A DNA stretch of 64,000 bases from Stenotrophomonas sp. ATCM1_4. GTDB lineage: Bacteria > Pseudomonadota > Gammaproteobacteria > Xanthomonadales > Xanthomonadaceae. Positions 36,846 to 45,813 of the stretch are shown here, in pieces. The notes under the pieces were generated by a model, which was given only the letters and a program-made list of their open reading frames with translations, was not told the origin of the DNA and did not search any database. Each line of letters starts with the position of its first letter. Positions within the stretch are counted from its first letter, which is position 1. The position numbers were made by a program, and so were the translations under genes. The stretch spans positions 659,978 to 723,977 of the forward strand of contig NZ_QPFB01000001.1 in the NCBI RefSeq assembly GCF_004348115.1, read 5' to 3'.

Positions 36846-37723
36846 TGAGTGTTCGTATCAAAAAGGCGGTGTTTCCCGTTGCAGGCCTGGGGACGCGCTT
36901 CCTGCCTGCGACCAAGACCGTGCCGAAGGAGATGCTGCCGATCATTGATCGTCCGTTGATCCAGTACGCGGTGGATGAAGCCATCGAGGCTGGTTGCGAT
37001 ACGCTGATCTTCATCACCAACCGCTACAAGCATGCGGTGGCCGATTATTTCGACAAGGCCTACGAGCTGGAGCAGAAGCTCGAGCGCGCCGGCAAGACCG
37101 AACAGTTGGAACAGATCCGCCATGTACTGCCCAAGGGCGTGCGCGCGGTATTCGTGACCCAGACCGAGGCGTTGGGCCTGGGGCACGCGGTGCTGTGTGC
37201 CAAGCCGATCGTCGGAGATGAGCCGTTCGCGGTCCTGTTGCCGGACGACCTGATCTGGAATCGTGGCGACGGCGCGCTCAAGCAGATGGCCGATCTCAAC
37301 GAGGCATCGGGGGCCAGCGTCATCGCGGTGGAGGACGTGCCCCACGAGAAGACCGGCAGCTACGGCATCGTCGCCACTGACAAGTTCGACGGGCGCAAGG
37401 GGCATATCACCCAGATCGTCGAGAAGCCCAAGCCGGAGGACGCGCCCAGTGACCTGGCCGTGGTCGGCCGTTACGTGCTGAGCCCGAAGATCTTCGAACT
37501 GCTTGAGTCCACCGGGACCGGAGCGGGCGGGGAAATCCAGCTGACCGATGCGATCGCGCAGTTGCTCACCAGCGAGCAGGTGGATGCCTATCGGTTTGAG
37601 GGCACCCGCTTCGACTGCGGCACGCATCTGGGGCTGGTCGAGGCCACGGTCCGTTTCGCGCTGGAGAACCCGAAGCTGGCCGGCCCTGCGCGCGAAGTCA
37701 TGCAGAAGATGCTGACCGAATAA
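36845..37723 (+). CDS. galU: UTP-glucose-1-phosphate uridylyltransferase
   Basis: Makes UDP-glucose from UTP and glucose-1-phosphate for LPS, exopolysaccharide and galactose metabolism. 292 aa. The nucleotidyl transferase signature AVFPVAGLGTRFLPATKTVPKEMLPI is at the N-terminus, followed by QTEALGLGHAVL, LLPDDLIW and a conserved FEGTRFDCGTHLGLVEA. The ATG at 36845 overlaps the upstream stop codon; an in-frame TTG one codon earlier is unlikely. Confidence 0.97.
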   Translation: MSVRIKKAVFPVAGLGTRFLPATKTVPKEMLPIIDRPLIQYAVDEAIEAGCDTLIFITNRYKHAVADYFDKAYELEQKLERAGKTEQLEQIRHVLPKGVRAVFVTQTEALGLGHAVLCAKPIVGDEPFAVLLPDDLIWNRGDGALKQMADLNEASGASVIAVEDVPHEKTGSYGIVATDKFDGRKGHITQIVEKPKPEDAPSDLAVVGRYVLSPKIFELLESTGTGAGGEIQLTDAIAQLLTSEQVDAYRFEGTRFDCGTHLGLVEATVRFALENPKLAGPAREVMQKMLTE

Positions 37724-37765
37724 GCCCCGCGCTTGCAGGGCGTCGACCTTCAAGGTTGACGGGCA

Positions 37766-37790
37766 GAAGGGCAGCCACTGGCTGCCCTTC
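37766..37790 (+). terminator. terminator after galU
   Basis: GAAGGGCAGCCA and TGGCTGCCCTTC in a near-continuous 25-base palindrome, 42 bases after the galU stop codon, followed by CTGCTTTCTG. The T-tract is weak. Confidence 0.7.
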
Positions 37791-37856
37791 CTGCTTTCTG
37801 CATCATGCGAAGCATCAGGGCGTTGGTTTCAGGGCATCACGTCGATGCGCACAAAA

Positions 37857-37882
37857 AAAGGGCGGCCCGCGGGCCGCCCTTT
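37857..37882 (-). terminator. terminator of the fad operon
   Basis: A perfect 26-bp palindrome AAAGGGCGGCCCG plus its complement, followed on the minus strand by a run of T, 22 bases beyond the fadA-like stop codon. Confidence 0.9.
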
Positions 37883-37904
37883 CGGCGTCATCCGGCGAGT
37901 TGGA

Positions 37905-39113
37905 TTACAGCGACTCGAAGATGCCGGCAGCGCCCATGCCGGTGCCGATGCACATGGTGACCATGCCGTACTTCTGCTGGCGGCGACGCAGGCCGTGCAG
38001 GATGGTCGCGGTACGGATCGCGCCGGTGGCACCCAGCGGGTGGCCCAGGGCGATGGCGCCGCCCAGCGGGTTGACCTTGCTCGGGTCCAGGCCGCAGTCG
38101 CGGATGACCGCCAGCGACTGTGCGGCGAAGGCTTCGTTGAGCTCGATCCAATCCAGCTGGTCCTGGCTCAGGCCGGCCTGCTTGAGCGCCTTCGGGATTG
38201 CGGCGATCGGGCCGATGCCCATCACTTCCGGGCGCACGCCGGCGACGGAGAAGCTGACGAAGCGGGCCAGCGGGGTCAGGCCGTAATCCTTGATGGCCTG
38301 TTCAGAGGCCAGCAGCACCGCGCCGGCGCCATCGCTCATCTGCGAGGAGTTGCCGGCAGTGACGGAGCCACCGAACTGGCCGTTGCGAAACACCGGACGC
38401 AGCTTGGCCAGGCCTTCTGCCGAGGAATCAAGGCGCGGGCCTTCGTCGGTGTCGGCGAGCTTGGTGCGGGTAATGATGCGCTTGCCATCGGCCAGATCAG
38501 GCAGGTGCGAGATGATCTCGTAGGGGCTGATCTCGTCCTTGAACTCGCCGTTCTGGATCGCGGCGATGGCCTTCTGGTGCGAGGCCAGGGCGAAGGCATC
38601 CTGGTCTTCGCGCGAGACCTTCCATTCCTCGGCGACCTTCTCGGCGGTGATGCCCATGCCGTAGGCAATGGCGGTGTGGTCGTTGTCGAACACGCTCGGC
38701 GCCATGGCGATCTTGTTGCCCATCATCGGCACCATCGACATCGACTCGGTGCCGCCGGCCAGCATCAGGTCGCTATTGCCCAGGCGGATCTGGTCAGCGG
38801 CCATGGCCACGGCCTGCAGGCCGGAGGAGCAGAAGCGGTTCACCGTCTGCGCGGCGATGGTGTTGGGCAGGCCGGCCAGCAGCACGCCGATGCGCGCCAC
38901 GTTCATGCCTTGCTCGGCTTCGGGCATGGCGCAGCCGATGATGGCGTCGTCGATGCGGTTGACGTCCACGCCCGGGGCCTGGGCGACCACGCTCTTGAGC
39001 ACGTGGGCGAGCATGTCGTCCGGGCGGGTGTTGCGGAACATGCCCTTGGGCGCCTTGCCAACCGGGGTGCGGGTGGCGGCGACGATGTAGGCGTCCTGGA
39101 TTTGCTTGGTCAT
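37905..39113 (-). CDS. fadA: acetyl-CoA C-acyltransferase (3-ketoacyl-CoA thiolase)
   Basis: Thiolase of 402 aa that cleaves 3-ketoacyl-CoA in the last step of beta-oxidation. Catalytic nucleophile Cys in NRFCSSGLQAV, the NEAFAAQ loop, active His in GGAIALGHPLGATGA and the second Cys in CIGTGMGAAGIFE. It follows the multifunctional fadB-like gene (79-base gap) under the same TetR-headed operon. The symbol is by role; a FadI-type assignment cannot be excluded. Confidence 0.92.
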   Translation of the reverse strand: MTKQIQDAYIVAATRTPVGKAPKGMFRNTRPDDMLAHVLKSVVAQAPGVDVNRIDDAIIGCAMPEAEQGMNVARIGVLLAGLPNTIAAQTVNRFCSSGLQAVAMAADQIRLGNSDLMLAGGTESMSMVPMMGNKIAMAPSVFDNDHTAIAYGMGITAEKVAEEWKVSREDQDAFALASHQKAIAAIQNGEFKDEISPYEIISHLPDLADGKRIITRTKLADTDEGPRLDSSAEGLAKLRPVFRNGQFGGSVTAGNSSQMSDGAGAVLLASEQAIKDYGLTPLARFVSFSVAGVRPEVMGIGPIAAIPKALKQAGLSQDQLDWIELNEAFAAQSLAVIRDCGLDPSKVNPLGGAIALGHPLGATGAIRTATILHGLRRRQQKYGMVTMCIGTGMGAAGIFESL

Positions 39114-39192
39114 TGCAGTGATCTCTTCAATAGGTGTGAGCGTGAGGGCGGGCGAGGGCGACGCGGTGGCGTCGCGCCTAAAGCACGCTCAC

Positions 39193-41565
39193 TCAGTTCC
39201 GCAGCGGCTTGCCGGTTTTGAGCATGTGCGCGATGCGGGCCTGGGTCTTCTCCTGCTGGGCCAGTTCGACGAAGTGCTTGCGCTCCAGGGTGAGCAGCCA
39301 CTCTTCGTCCACCAGCGTGTTGCGGTCGACCTTGCCGCCGCACAGCACGGTGGCGATGCGCTCGGCGATCTCATAGTCGTAGGGGCTGATGAAGCGGCCT
39401 TCGAGCATGTTGACCAGCATCATCTTGAAGGTGGCGATGCCCACGTCGCCGGCGACGCGGATGCGGCGCGCCGGCAGCGGCGGACGGTAGCCGCCCTCGG
39501 CCAGTGCAGTGACCTCGGCCTTGGCGATGTGCAGCAGCTCGAAGCTGTTGAACACGACCTTGTCGGTGCCGCGCATCAGGCCCAGCTCCTTGGCGTTGAC
39601 CGCGGAGTTGGAGACCTTGGCCATGGCCACGGTTTCGAAGGTCTTCTTCAGCTCGGCGAACACGTCGCCGTCGGCACCGGCGGCCTGCGAGGCGCGCACG
39701 GCGATTTCCTTCAGGCCGCCACCGGCCGGGAGCAGGCCGACGCCGGCCTCGACCAGGCCGATGTAGCTTTCCAGCGCGGCGACCGACTTGGCCGCATGCA
39801 TCTGGAACTCGCAACCGCCGCCCAGGGCCAGGCCGCGCACCGCGGTCACCACTGGCACGGTGGCGTACTTGATGCGCTGGCTGGTGCGCTGGAAGTTGGC
39901 GACCATCGCCTCGAACTCGGCGATCTTGCCGGCCTGCAGTGCGCCCAGCGCACCGGACAGATCGGCGCCGGCGGAGAAGGGCTCCTTGTTCTGCCAGATC
40001 ACCACGCCCTTGAACTGCTTCTCGGACAGGCCGATGGCGTGCTGGATGCCGTCCAGTACCTGGTCGGAGACGGTGTTCATCTTGGTCTTGAAGCTGATGA
40101 CGCTGATGCCATCACCGTCGGTCCACAGGCGGATGCCGTCGTTCTCGAACACGGTCTCGCCCGGAGCGAACTTCTCGCCGAGCAGCGCATCCGGGAAGCG
40201 CTGGCGCTGGTACACCGGCAGCGACGAGCGCGGCACCAGTGCATTCTGCGACGGGCTGTAGCTGCCTTCGGCGGCATGCACGCCGTCTCGGCCGTCCAGC
40301 ACCCAAGCCGGCAACGGGGCATTGCTCATGCTCTTGCCGGCGGCGATGTCCTCGGCGATCCACTGCGCCACCTGCTTCCAGCCGGCGGCCTGCCAGGTCT
40401 CGAACGGGCCCAGCGACCAGCCGTAGCCCCAGCGGATGGCCAGGTCCACGTCGCGCGCGGTTTCGGCGATGTCGGCCAGGTGGTAGGCGCTGTAATGGAA
40501 CAGGTCGCGGAACGTCGCCCACAGGAACTGGGCATGCGGGTGCTGGCTTTCGCGCAGCTTGGCGAACTTCTCGGCCGGGTTCTTGATCTTCAGGATCTCG
40601 ACCACTTCCGGCGCGGCGGCGCGGTCGGCCGGACGGTAGTCCTGCTTTTCAAGGTCGATGACCATGATGTCCTTGCCGATCTTGCGGAAGATGCCCGCGC
40701 CGGTCTTCTGGCCCAGTGCACCCTTTCCGATCAGCGCGCCCAGCCATGCCGGCGCGGCGAAGTACTTGTGCCACGGGTCGTCGGGCAGGGTGTCGCCCAT
40801 GGTCTTGATGACATGCGCCATGGTGTCCAAACCGACCACGTCGGAGGTGCGGTAGGTCGCCGACTTCGGGCGGCCGACCAGCGGGCCGGTCAGGCCGTCC
40901 ACTTCGTCGAAGCCCAGGCCGAACTGCTGGGTGTGGTGGATGGTGGACAGGATCGAGAACACGCCGATGCGGTTGCCGATGAAGTTCGGGGTGTCCTTGG
41001 CGTACACCACGCCCTTGCCCAGGTTGGTGGTCAGGAAGGTTTCCAGGCCTTCCAGCACCGACTTGTCGGTGGTCTTGGCCGGGATCAGCTCGGCCAGGTG
41101 CATGTAGCGCGGCGGGTTGAAGAAGTGCACGCCGCTGAAGCGGTGGCGCAGTTCTTCCGGCAGCACGTCGGCCAGCTTGTTGATGCCCAGGCCCGAGGTG
41201 TTGGAGGCCAGCACCGCGTGTTCGTTCACGAACGGGGCGATCTTCTTGTACAGGTCCTGCTTCCAGTCCATCCGTTCAGCGATGGCCTCGATGATCAGGT
41301 CGCAGTCGCGCAGCTGCTCCAGGCCCGAGTCGTAGTTGGCCGGGGTGATGGCTTCGGCCAGCGACTTGGACGCCAGCGGTGCCGGGCTCAACTTGCCCAG
41401 GTTGGCGATGGCCTTGAGCACGATGCCGTCGGCCGGACCTTCCTTGGCAGCCAGGTCGAACAGGACGGTGTCGACGCCGGCATTGGTCAGGTGGGCGGCG
41501 ATCTGCGCACCCATGACGCCTGCGCCCAGGACGGCGGCGCGGCGGACAAGCAGGGAATTGGACAT
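39193..41565 (-). CDS. fadB: 3-hydroxyacyl-CoA dehydrogenase/enoyl-CoA hydratase fusion
   Basis: 790 aa. The dehydrogenase comes first: NAD-binding AAVLGAGVMGAQIAAHLTNAGV at residue 10, then GVHFFNPPRYMHLAELIP and the C-terminal 3HCDH domains. The hydratase/crotonase domain comes last (about residues 500-790) with FSAGADL and RGLALGGGCEFQMHA. Classical FadB has the reverse order; this order is that of FadN/YusL-type proteins. Start ATG 41565; 34 bases separate it from the TetR gene upstream. Together with the thiolase it carries out three steps of fatty-acid beta-oxidation. Confidence 0.92.
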   Translation of the reverse strand: MSNSLLVRRAAVLGAGVMGAQIAAHLTNAGVDTVLFDLAAKEGPADGIVLKAIANLGKLSPAPLASKSLAEAITPANYDSGLEQLRDCDLIIEAIAERMDWKQDLYKKIAPFVNEHAVLASNTSGLGINKLADVLPEELRHRFSGVHFFNPPRYMHLAELIPAKTTDKSVLEGLETFLTTNLGKGVVYAKDTPNFIGNRIGVFSILSTIHHTQQFGLGFDEVDGLTGPLVGRPKSATYRTSDVVGLDTMAHVIKTMGDTLPDDPWHKYFAAPAWLGALIGKGALGQKTGAGIFRKIGKDIMVIDLEKQDYRPADRAAAPEVVEILKIKNPAEKFAKLRESQHPHAQFLWATFRDLFHYSAYHLADIAETARDVDLAIRWGYGWSLGPFETWQAAGWKQVAQWIAEDIAAGKSMSNAPLPAWVLDGRDGVHAAEGSYSPSQNALVPRSSLPVYQRQRFPDALLGEKFAPGETVFENDGIRLWTDGDGISVISFKTKMNTVSDQVLDGIQHAIGLSEKQFKGVVIWQNKEPFSAGADLSGALGALQAGKIAEFEAMVANFQRTSQRIKYATVPVVTAVRGLALGGGCEFQMHAAKSVAALESYIGLVEAGVGLLPAGGGLKEIAVRASQAAGADGDVFAELKKTFETVAMAKVSNSAVNAKELGLMRGTDKVVFNSFELLHIAKAEVTALAEGGYRPPLPARRIRVAGDVGIATFKMMLVNMLEGRFISPYDYEIAERIATVLCGGKVDRNTLVDEEWLLTLERKHFVELAQQEKTQARIAHMLKTGKPLRN

Positions 41566-41599
41566 ATCGATAAACCTTTGGTCTGCGATGACGGGTGGA

Positions 41600-42250
41600 T
41601 CAGGTAAGGGACGAATCCGGCGTACGTGCGCTTGCACGGAAACCGGCTTCAGCGAAATGGATCAGTTCCTGCGCGGCCTTGCTGCGGTGGGCGGCCTCGC
41701 TGATGTTGTGCGGGCGCTTGATCAGGCCGAAATCGGCCATGGCGTAGGTGAGCGCGCCGGCCAGGAAGTCCAGGCGCCAGTACAGCTCTTCCTTGCTCAG
41801 GCCAGGCACGCAAGCGCCGATGGCCTTGCCGAACTCGCGCAGCACGTGGCCGTAGTGGTCGGACAGGAACTTGCGCAGGTTGTCGTTCTTCTCGGCGTAG
41901 GCGCGGGCGATCACGCGGACGAAGGCGCCGCCGCTCTGGCGGTCCTGTGCCAGGGCCAGCGCCGGTTCGACGAAGGCCGCCAGCACCGCGCGCAGGTCGC
42001 CGGGCTGGCTGCTGCGGGCCTGTTCCAGCTGGCCCAGGCGGGCGGCGGTCATCTCGTCCATGCGGCGGCGGAACACTTCATTGACCAGGTTTTCCTTGGA
42101 CCCGAAGTGGTAATTGACCGCCGCGATGTTTACGTCCGCGTGACTGGTGACCTGGCGCAGCGAGGTACCGGCGAAGCCGTGCTGGGCGAACAGTTCCTCG
42201 GCCGCGCCGAGGATGCGGTCCTTGGTGGAGAAGCTGGCAGGTTTGCCCAT
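41600..42250 (-). CDS. TetR-family regulator, PsrA-like
   Basis: 216 aa. The N-terminal TetR helix-turn-helix reads RILGAAEELFAQHGFAGTSLRQVTSHADVNIAAVNYHFGSKENLVNEV, followed by an alpha-helical ligand domain. The ATG at 42250 is used; the upstream five residues need a rare start. It heads the fadB-fadA operon. A PsrA-type operator lies 17 bases upstream of its start. PsrA proteins of Pseudomonas bind long-chain fatty acyl ligands and repress beta-oxidation genes, so this is probably an autoregulated fatty-acid-responsive repressor. Confidence 0.85.
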   Translation of the reverse strand: MGKPASFSTKDRILGAAEELFAQHGFAGTSLRQVTSHADVNIAAVNYHFGSKENLVNEVFRRRMDEMTAARLGQLEQARSSQPGDLRAVLAAFVEPALALAQDRQSGGAFVRVIARAYAEKNDNLRKFLSDHYGHVLREFGKAIGACVPGLSKEELYWRLDFLAGALTYAMADFGLIKRPHNISEAAHRSKAAQELIHFAEAGFRASARTPDSSLT

Positions 42251-42266
42251 GGTGGTCACAATCAAT

Positions 42267-42280
42267 CAAACGATTGTTTG
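42267..42280. promoter_or_regulatory. PsrA-type operator
   Basis: CAAAC-GATT-GTTTG, an inverted repeat with 5-bp arms and 4-bp spacer. It matches the published PsrA consensus (G/C)AAAC-N2-4-GTTT(G/C). It lies directly in front of the TetR-fadB-fadA operon. Confidence 0.7.
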
Positions 42281-42364
42281 GATCCTACGCCCGGCCGGGC
42301 GCCTCGGTCATGCTGCGTCGCAACATCATTCACGTGGCGCTGTGCAAAGGGCCGGGGCACCCGG

Positions 42365-42370
42365 TAGAAT
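42365..42370 (+). promoter_or_regulatory. candidate -10 element upstream of ndk
   Basis: TAGAAT on the plus strand, 93 bases before ndk. The -35 region (GTGCAA near 42342) is weak. A terminator-like hairpin lies between this element and ndk. Confidence 0.4.
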
Positions 42371-42393
42371 TAGCCACCGCAATTCAGGCTAAG

Positions 42394-42418
42394 CCCGCGT
42401 CCGCACGCGGGTTTTTTT
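42394..42418 (+). terminator. terminator in the ndk leader
   Basis: Stem CCCGCG/CGCGGG with TCCGCA loop followed by seven T. No plus-strand gene ends upstream of it, so it can only act on transcripts that begin in the TetR-ndk gap. It lies 45 bases before the ndk ATG. Confidence 0.85.
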
Positions 42419-42463
42419 CATGTACCCTCGGGCCGACCGGCCCTGAACAACCGGAGAATTCCC

Positions 42464-42889
42464 ATGGCGCTGGAGCGCACCCTTTCCATCATCAAGCCCG
42501 ACGCCGTTGCCAAGAACGTGATCGGCGAGATCTACGCCCGCTTCGAAAAGGCCGGCCTGAAGGTCGTGGCCGCCAAGTACAAGCAGCTCTCGCGCCGTGA
42601 AGCCGAAGGCTTCTACGCCGTGCACCGCGAGCGTCCGTTCTTCAACGCCCTGGTCGAGTTCATGATCTCCGGCCCGGTGATGATCCAGGCCCTGGAAGGC
42701 GAGAACGCCGTGCTGGCGCACCGCGACCTGCTGGGCGCCACCAACCCGAAGGACGCTGCCCCGGGCACCATCCGCGCCGATTTCGCTGATTCGATCGACG
42801 CCAACGCCGCCCACGGTTCGGATTCGGTCGAGAACGCCGCCATTGAAGTGGCCTACTTCTTCGCCGCCACTGAAGTGGTTTCGCGCTAA
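42464..42889 (+). CDS. ndk: nucleoside diphosphate kinase
   Basis: Transfers the gamma phosphate of ATP to NDPs through a phospho-histidine. 141 aa, as usual. [19 protein letters not shown] at the start, active-site His117 in [12 protein letters not shown]. Preceded by GGAG at a suitable distance. In many gammaproteobacteria ndk sits in front of rlmN, as here. Confidence 0.98.
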   Translation: MALERTLSIIKPDAVAKNVIGEIYARFEKAGLKVVAAKYKQLSRREAEGFYAVHRERPFFNALVEFMISGPVMIQALEGENAVLAHRDLLGATNPKDAAPGTIRADFADSIDANAAHGSDSVENAAIEVAYFFAATEVVSR

Positions 42890-42910
42890 GCAGTAAAGAA
42901 GGTTGAAGCC

Positions 42911-44116
42911 GTGAACGAGGTCGTACAGACACCCGCCATCCAGCCGCTGCCGAAAACGGCGCCGACCGCTGGCAAGCAGAACCTGCTCGACCTTGATCGC
43001 GCGGGCCTGGAGAAGTTCTTCGTCGAAACCCTCGGCGAACAGAAGTTCCGTGCCCACCAGGTGATGAAGTGGATCCACCACCGCTACGTCACCGATTTCG
43101 ACCAGATGACCGACCTCGGCAAGGCGCTGCGCGCCAAGCTGCATGCCCATGCCGAGGTCGTCGTCCCCAATGTCGTGTTCGACAAGCCCTCCGCCGATGG
43201 TACCCACAAGTGGCTGCTGGCGATGGGTGTGGATGGCAAGAACGCCATCGAGACCGTCTACATTCCGGACAAGACCCGCGGCACGCTGTGCGTGTCCTCG
43301 CAGGTTGGTTGCGGCCTGAACTGCACCTTCTGCTCGACCGCCACCCAGGGCTTCAACCGCAACCTGACCACCGCCGAGATCATCGGCCAGGTATGGGTGG
43401 CCGCCCGCCACCTGGGCAACGTGCCGCACCAGATGCGCCGTCTCACCAACGTGGTGATGATGGGCATGGGCGAGCCGCTGATGAATTTCGACAACGTCGT
43501 GCGCGCCATGAGCATCATGCGCGATGACCTGGGCTACGGCCTGGCCAACAAACGCGTGACGTTGTCCACCTCCGGCCTGGTGCCGCAGATCGATCGCCTC
43601 TCGGTCGAGAGCGACGTATCGCTGGCCGTGTCGCTGCACGCGCCCAATGATGAGCTGCGCGAAACGCTGGTGCCGCTCAACAGGAAATACCCGATCGCCG
43701 AGTTGATGGCGTCGTGCGCGCGCTACCTGCGCGGCAACAAGAAGCGCGATTCGGTGACCTTCGAATACACCCTGATGAAGGGCATCAACGACCAGCCCGA
43801 GCACGCCCGCCAGCTGGCACGCTTGATGCGCCAGTTCGACAACGCGGTGCAGGCCAAGGATTCGGGCAAGGTCAACCTGATCCCGTTCAATCCGTTCCCC
43901 GGTACGCGCTACGAGCGTTCGGACGAGGGGCAGATCCGCGCCTTCCAGAAAATCCTGCTCGACGCGCAGGTGCTGACGATGGTGCGCCGTACCCGCGGTG
44001 ACGACATCGACGCGGCCTGCGGCCAGCTCAAGGGCCAGGTGATGGACCGCACCCGCCGCCAGGCCGAATTCAACCGTCTGCTGGAAGCACAGGAAAACGG
44101 GGATGCGCGGGCCTGA
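42911..44116 (+). CDS. rlmN: 23S rRNA/tRNA adenine-C2 methyltransferase
   Basis: Radical SAM methyltransferase of 401 aa that methylates C2 of A2503 in 23S rRNA and A37 in some tRNAs. The cluster motif CxxxCxxC is Cys134-Cys138-Cys141 ([12 protein letters not shown]). The methyl-carrier cysteine lies near the C-terminus in [15 protein letters not shown] start at 42911 with an AGAAGG-like site nine bases upstream. It overlaps pilW by 14 bases. Confidence 0.97.
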   Translation: MNEVVQTPAIQPLPKTAPTAGKQNLLDLDRAGLEKFFVETLGEQKFRAHQVMKWIHHRYVTDFDQMTDLGKALRAKLHAHAEVVVPNVVFDKPSADGTHKWLLAMGVDGKNAIETVYIPDKTRGTLCVSSQVGCGLNCTFCSTATQGFNRNLTTAEIIGQVWVAARHLGNVPHQMRRLTNVVMMGMGEPLMNFDNVVRAMSIMRDDLGYGLANKRVTLSTSGLVPQIDRLSVESDVSLAVSLHAPNDELRETLVPLNRKYPIAELMASCARYLRGNKKRDSVTFEYTLMKGINDQPEHARQLARLMRQFDNAVQAKDSGKVNLIPFNPFPGTRYERSDEGQIRAFQKILLDAQVLTMVRRTRGDDIDAACGQLKGQVMDRTRRQAEFNRLLEAQENGDARA

Positions 44117-44903
44117 CCGGCTGCTCCTGCTGGCGGTCGTGGCGCTGCTGCTGGCCGGCTGCGGCGAGCGCAATGCGCGGATCGGCAAGATCAAGGGGTA
44201 CAAGCCGGTCGCGCCGGTGTACGAGGTGCGCGATGACGCGCAGACCCGCAAACGGATGAAGTACGACGAGCTGCTGGGCGTGGCCGGCGACCGCTTCGGT
44301 CGCGGTGATCTGGAGGATGCCCAGAAGTTCGCCCGCTCCGCCCAGAAGCTGGATGCCTCGCGCCCGGAAGCGTTCACCGCGCAGGCGTTGGTGGCCTCGC
44401 AGCGCGGCCAGGACGAGGAGGCCGGCGCACTGTACCGCAAGGCCGCCGAGCTGGCGCCGAGCCGGGGCGCGGAGCTGAACAACTACGGCGTCTGGCTGTG
44501 CTCACACGGGCATCCGGCCGAGGCGCTGGTCTGGTTTGACCGTGCCCTGGCCGATGCGAACTACGGCTCCCGGGCCGAGGCGCTGGCCAACGCTGGTGGC
44601 TGTGCGCTCGATGCCGGCCAGAACGAGCGCGCCGAGGACAACCTCCGCCAGGCGCTGGCGTCGGCGCCGAACAACGCCTACGCGCTGGAATCGATGGCGC
44701 GCAACGAGGTCCTCCATGGGCGCTATTTCGAGGCCCGGGCCTTCTACCAGCGGCGTTTGGCGGCTGCGCCGGCCACGGTTTCCGTGTTACAACTTGCCAT
44801 TCATATTGAAGAGCGGCTGGGCGACAGGAGTGCCGTCGGTCGATTCCAACAGCGGTTGCGCGAAGAGTTCCCTTCGGACGCGGCCTCGAAATCCCAGGGC
44901 TGA
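44103..44903 (+). CDS. pilW: type IV pilus biogenesis lipoprotein PilW/PilF
   Basis: 266-aa lipoprotein (LLAGC, Cys20) with tetratricopeptide repeats over about residues 55-240, for example [47 protein letters not shown]. Pilotins of this family bring the secretin PilQ to the outer membrane. Position between rlmN and rodZ is the conserved one. Called PilF in Pseudomonas and PilW in Neisseria. Confidence 0.92.
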   Translation: MRGPDRLLLLAVVALLLAGCGERNARIGKIKGYKPVAPVYEVRDDAQTRKRMKYDELLGVAGDRFGRGDLEDAQKFARSAQKLDASRPEAFTAQALVASQRGQDEEAGALYRKAAELAPSRGAELNNYGVWLCSHGHPAEALVWFDRALADANYGSRAEALANAGGCALDAGQNERAEDNLRQALASAPNNAYALESMARNEVLHGRYFEARAFYQRRLAAAPATVSVLQLAIHIEERLGDRSAVGRFQQRLREEFPSDAASKSQG

Positions 44904-44909
44904 TGCATT

Positions 44910-45758
44910 GTGATCAATGATCCGGATGTAAGCGCTTTCGAAAGTGCGGTGGGATGTGGTGAGCGGCTCCGCAAGGCGCGCGAGGGTGCCGGGTTGTCGC
45001 TCGAAGCGGTTGCCAGTCAGTTGAAAATGCCCATTCAGGTTGTGTCCGCGCTGGAGTCCGAGCAGTGGGATCGCCTGGGGGCGCCGGTGTTCGTCCGTGG
45101 CCAGCTGCGCAGCTATGCGCGCCTGCTGAAGGTGGACCTGGGGCAGTTGCTGGAGCAGGCGCGGATCGCGCCGGTCGAGCCGCCCAAGCTGGTCAGCCAT
45201 ACCCATACCCCGCCGATGAAGCGGATAGCCGAGAACTTGGGCCGCCGCGCGGTCTATGTGGTCATCACCGCCGTGCTGGCCGTGCCGATCTGGTACGTGG
45301 TCAGCAGTACCACCCGCAGCGCACCGCCCAGTACCGCGTCGCTGGACGTGGTGCCGCCCGCCGCCACGACGGTTGCCGCTGACCCGGCGAGCGCCGCCGC
45401 GTCGCCGGCTGCCGCGCCGGCGACGTCAACGGCACGGCAGGAAGGCCCGTACCTGGCCTCGATGGCGCCCATTGCCCGGCCCGCCGCGGCGGCATCGGCG
45501 CTGACGTTGAACTTCAAGGGCGACAGTTGGGTCAACATTTCCGCACCGGACGGTGCCACGGTCGAGAAGGCCCTGGTCCGCGCTGGTGAAACCCGTAGCT
45601 TCAACGCCGGCCAGGTCGGGCACATGGTGCTCGGCAACGCGGCCGAGGTTGAGGTCCAGCAGGCGGCCGGGAGCGTCGATTTGACGCCCTACAAGCGCGG
45701 TAATGTCGCCCGCTTTACGGTATCCTCTGACGGTTCCGTGGCGCCGGTTTCACCCTGA
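44910..45758 (+). CDS. rodZ: RodZ-type cytoskeleton protein
   Basis: 282 aa. N-terminal Cro/C1-type helix-turn-helix (about residues 17-80, GERLRKAREGAGLSLEAVASQLKMP), single membrane span (AVYVVITAVLAVPIWYVV, about residue 112), Pro/Ala-rich periplasmic linker, and C-terminal domain with the DUF4115 pattern LNFKGDSWVNISAPDGATV...AGETRSF. RodZ links MreB to the cell wall machinery. GTG start seven bases after pilW. In other gammaproteobacteria ispG would follow; here yfgM does. Confidence 0.9.
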   Translation: MINDPDVSAFESAVGCGERLRKAREGAGLSLEAVASQLKMPIQVVSALESEQWDRLGAPVFVRGQLRSYARLLKVDLGQLLEQARIAPVEPPKLVSHTHTPPMKRIAENLGRRAVYVVITAVLAVPIWYVVSSTTRSAPPSTASLDVVPPAATTVAADPASAAASPAAAPATSTARQEGPYLASMAPIARPAAAASALTLNFKGDSWVNISAPDGATVEKALVRAGETRSFNAGQVGHMVLGNAAEVEVQQAAGSVDLTPYKRGNVARFTVSSDGSVAPVSP

Positions 45759-45813
45759 GGCAAGGCGCCGATCAATACAACAAGGCTCCCCGGCAGGGTG
45801 GGCGAGAGTACGC

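Noticed and set aside
39106-41607. 833-codon plus-strand open frame
   Set aside because: Antisense shadow of the fadB-like gene; no recognisable domain and no ribosome-binding site.
42378-42418. tRNA-like gene upstream of ndk
   Set aside because: The sequence folds as one hairpin with a T-run and has no T-loop or anticodon arm.
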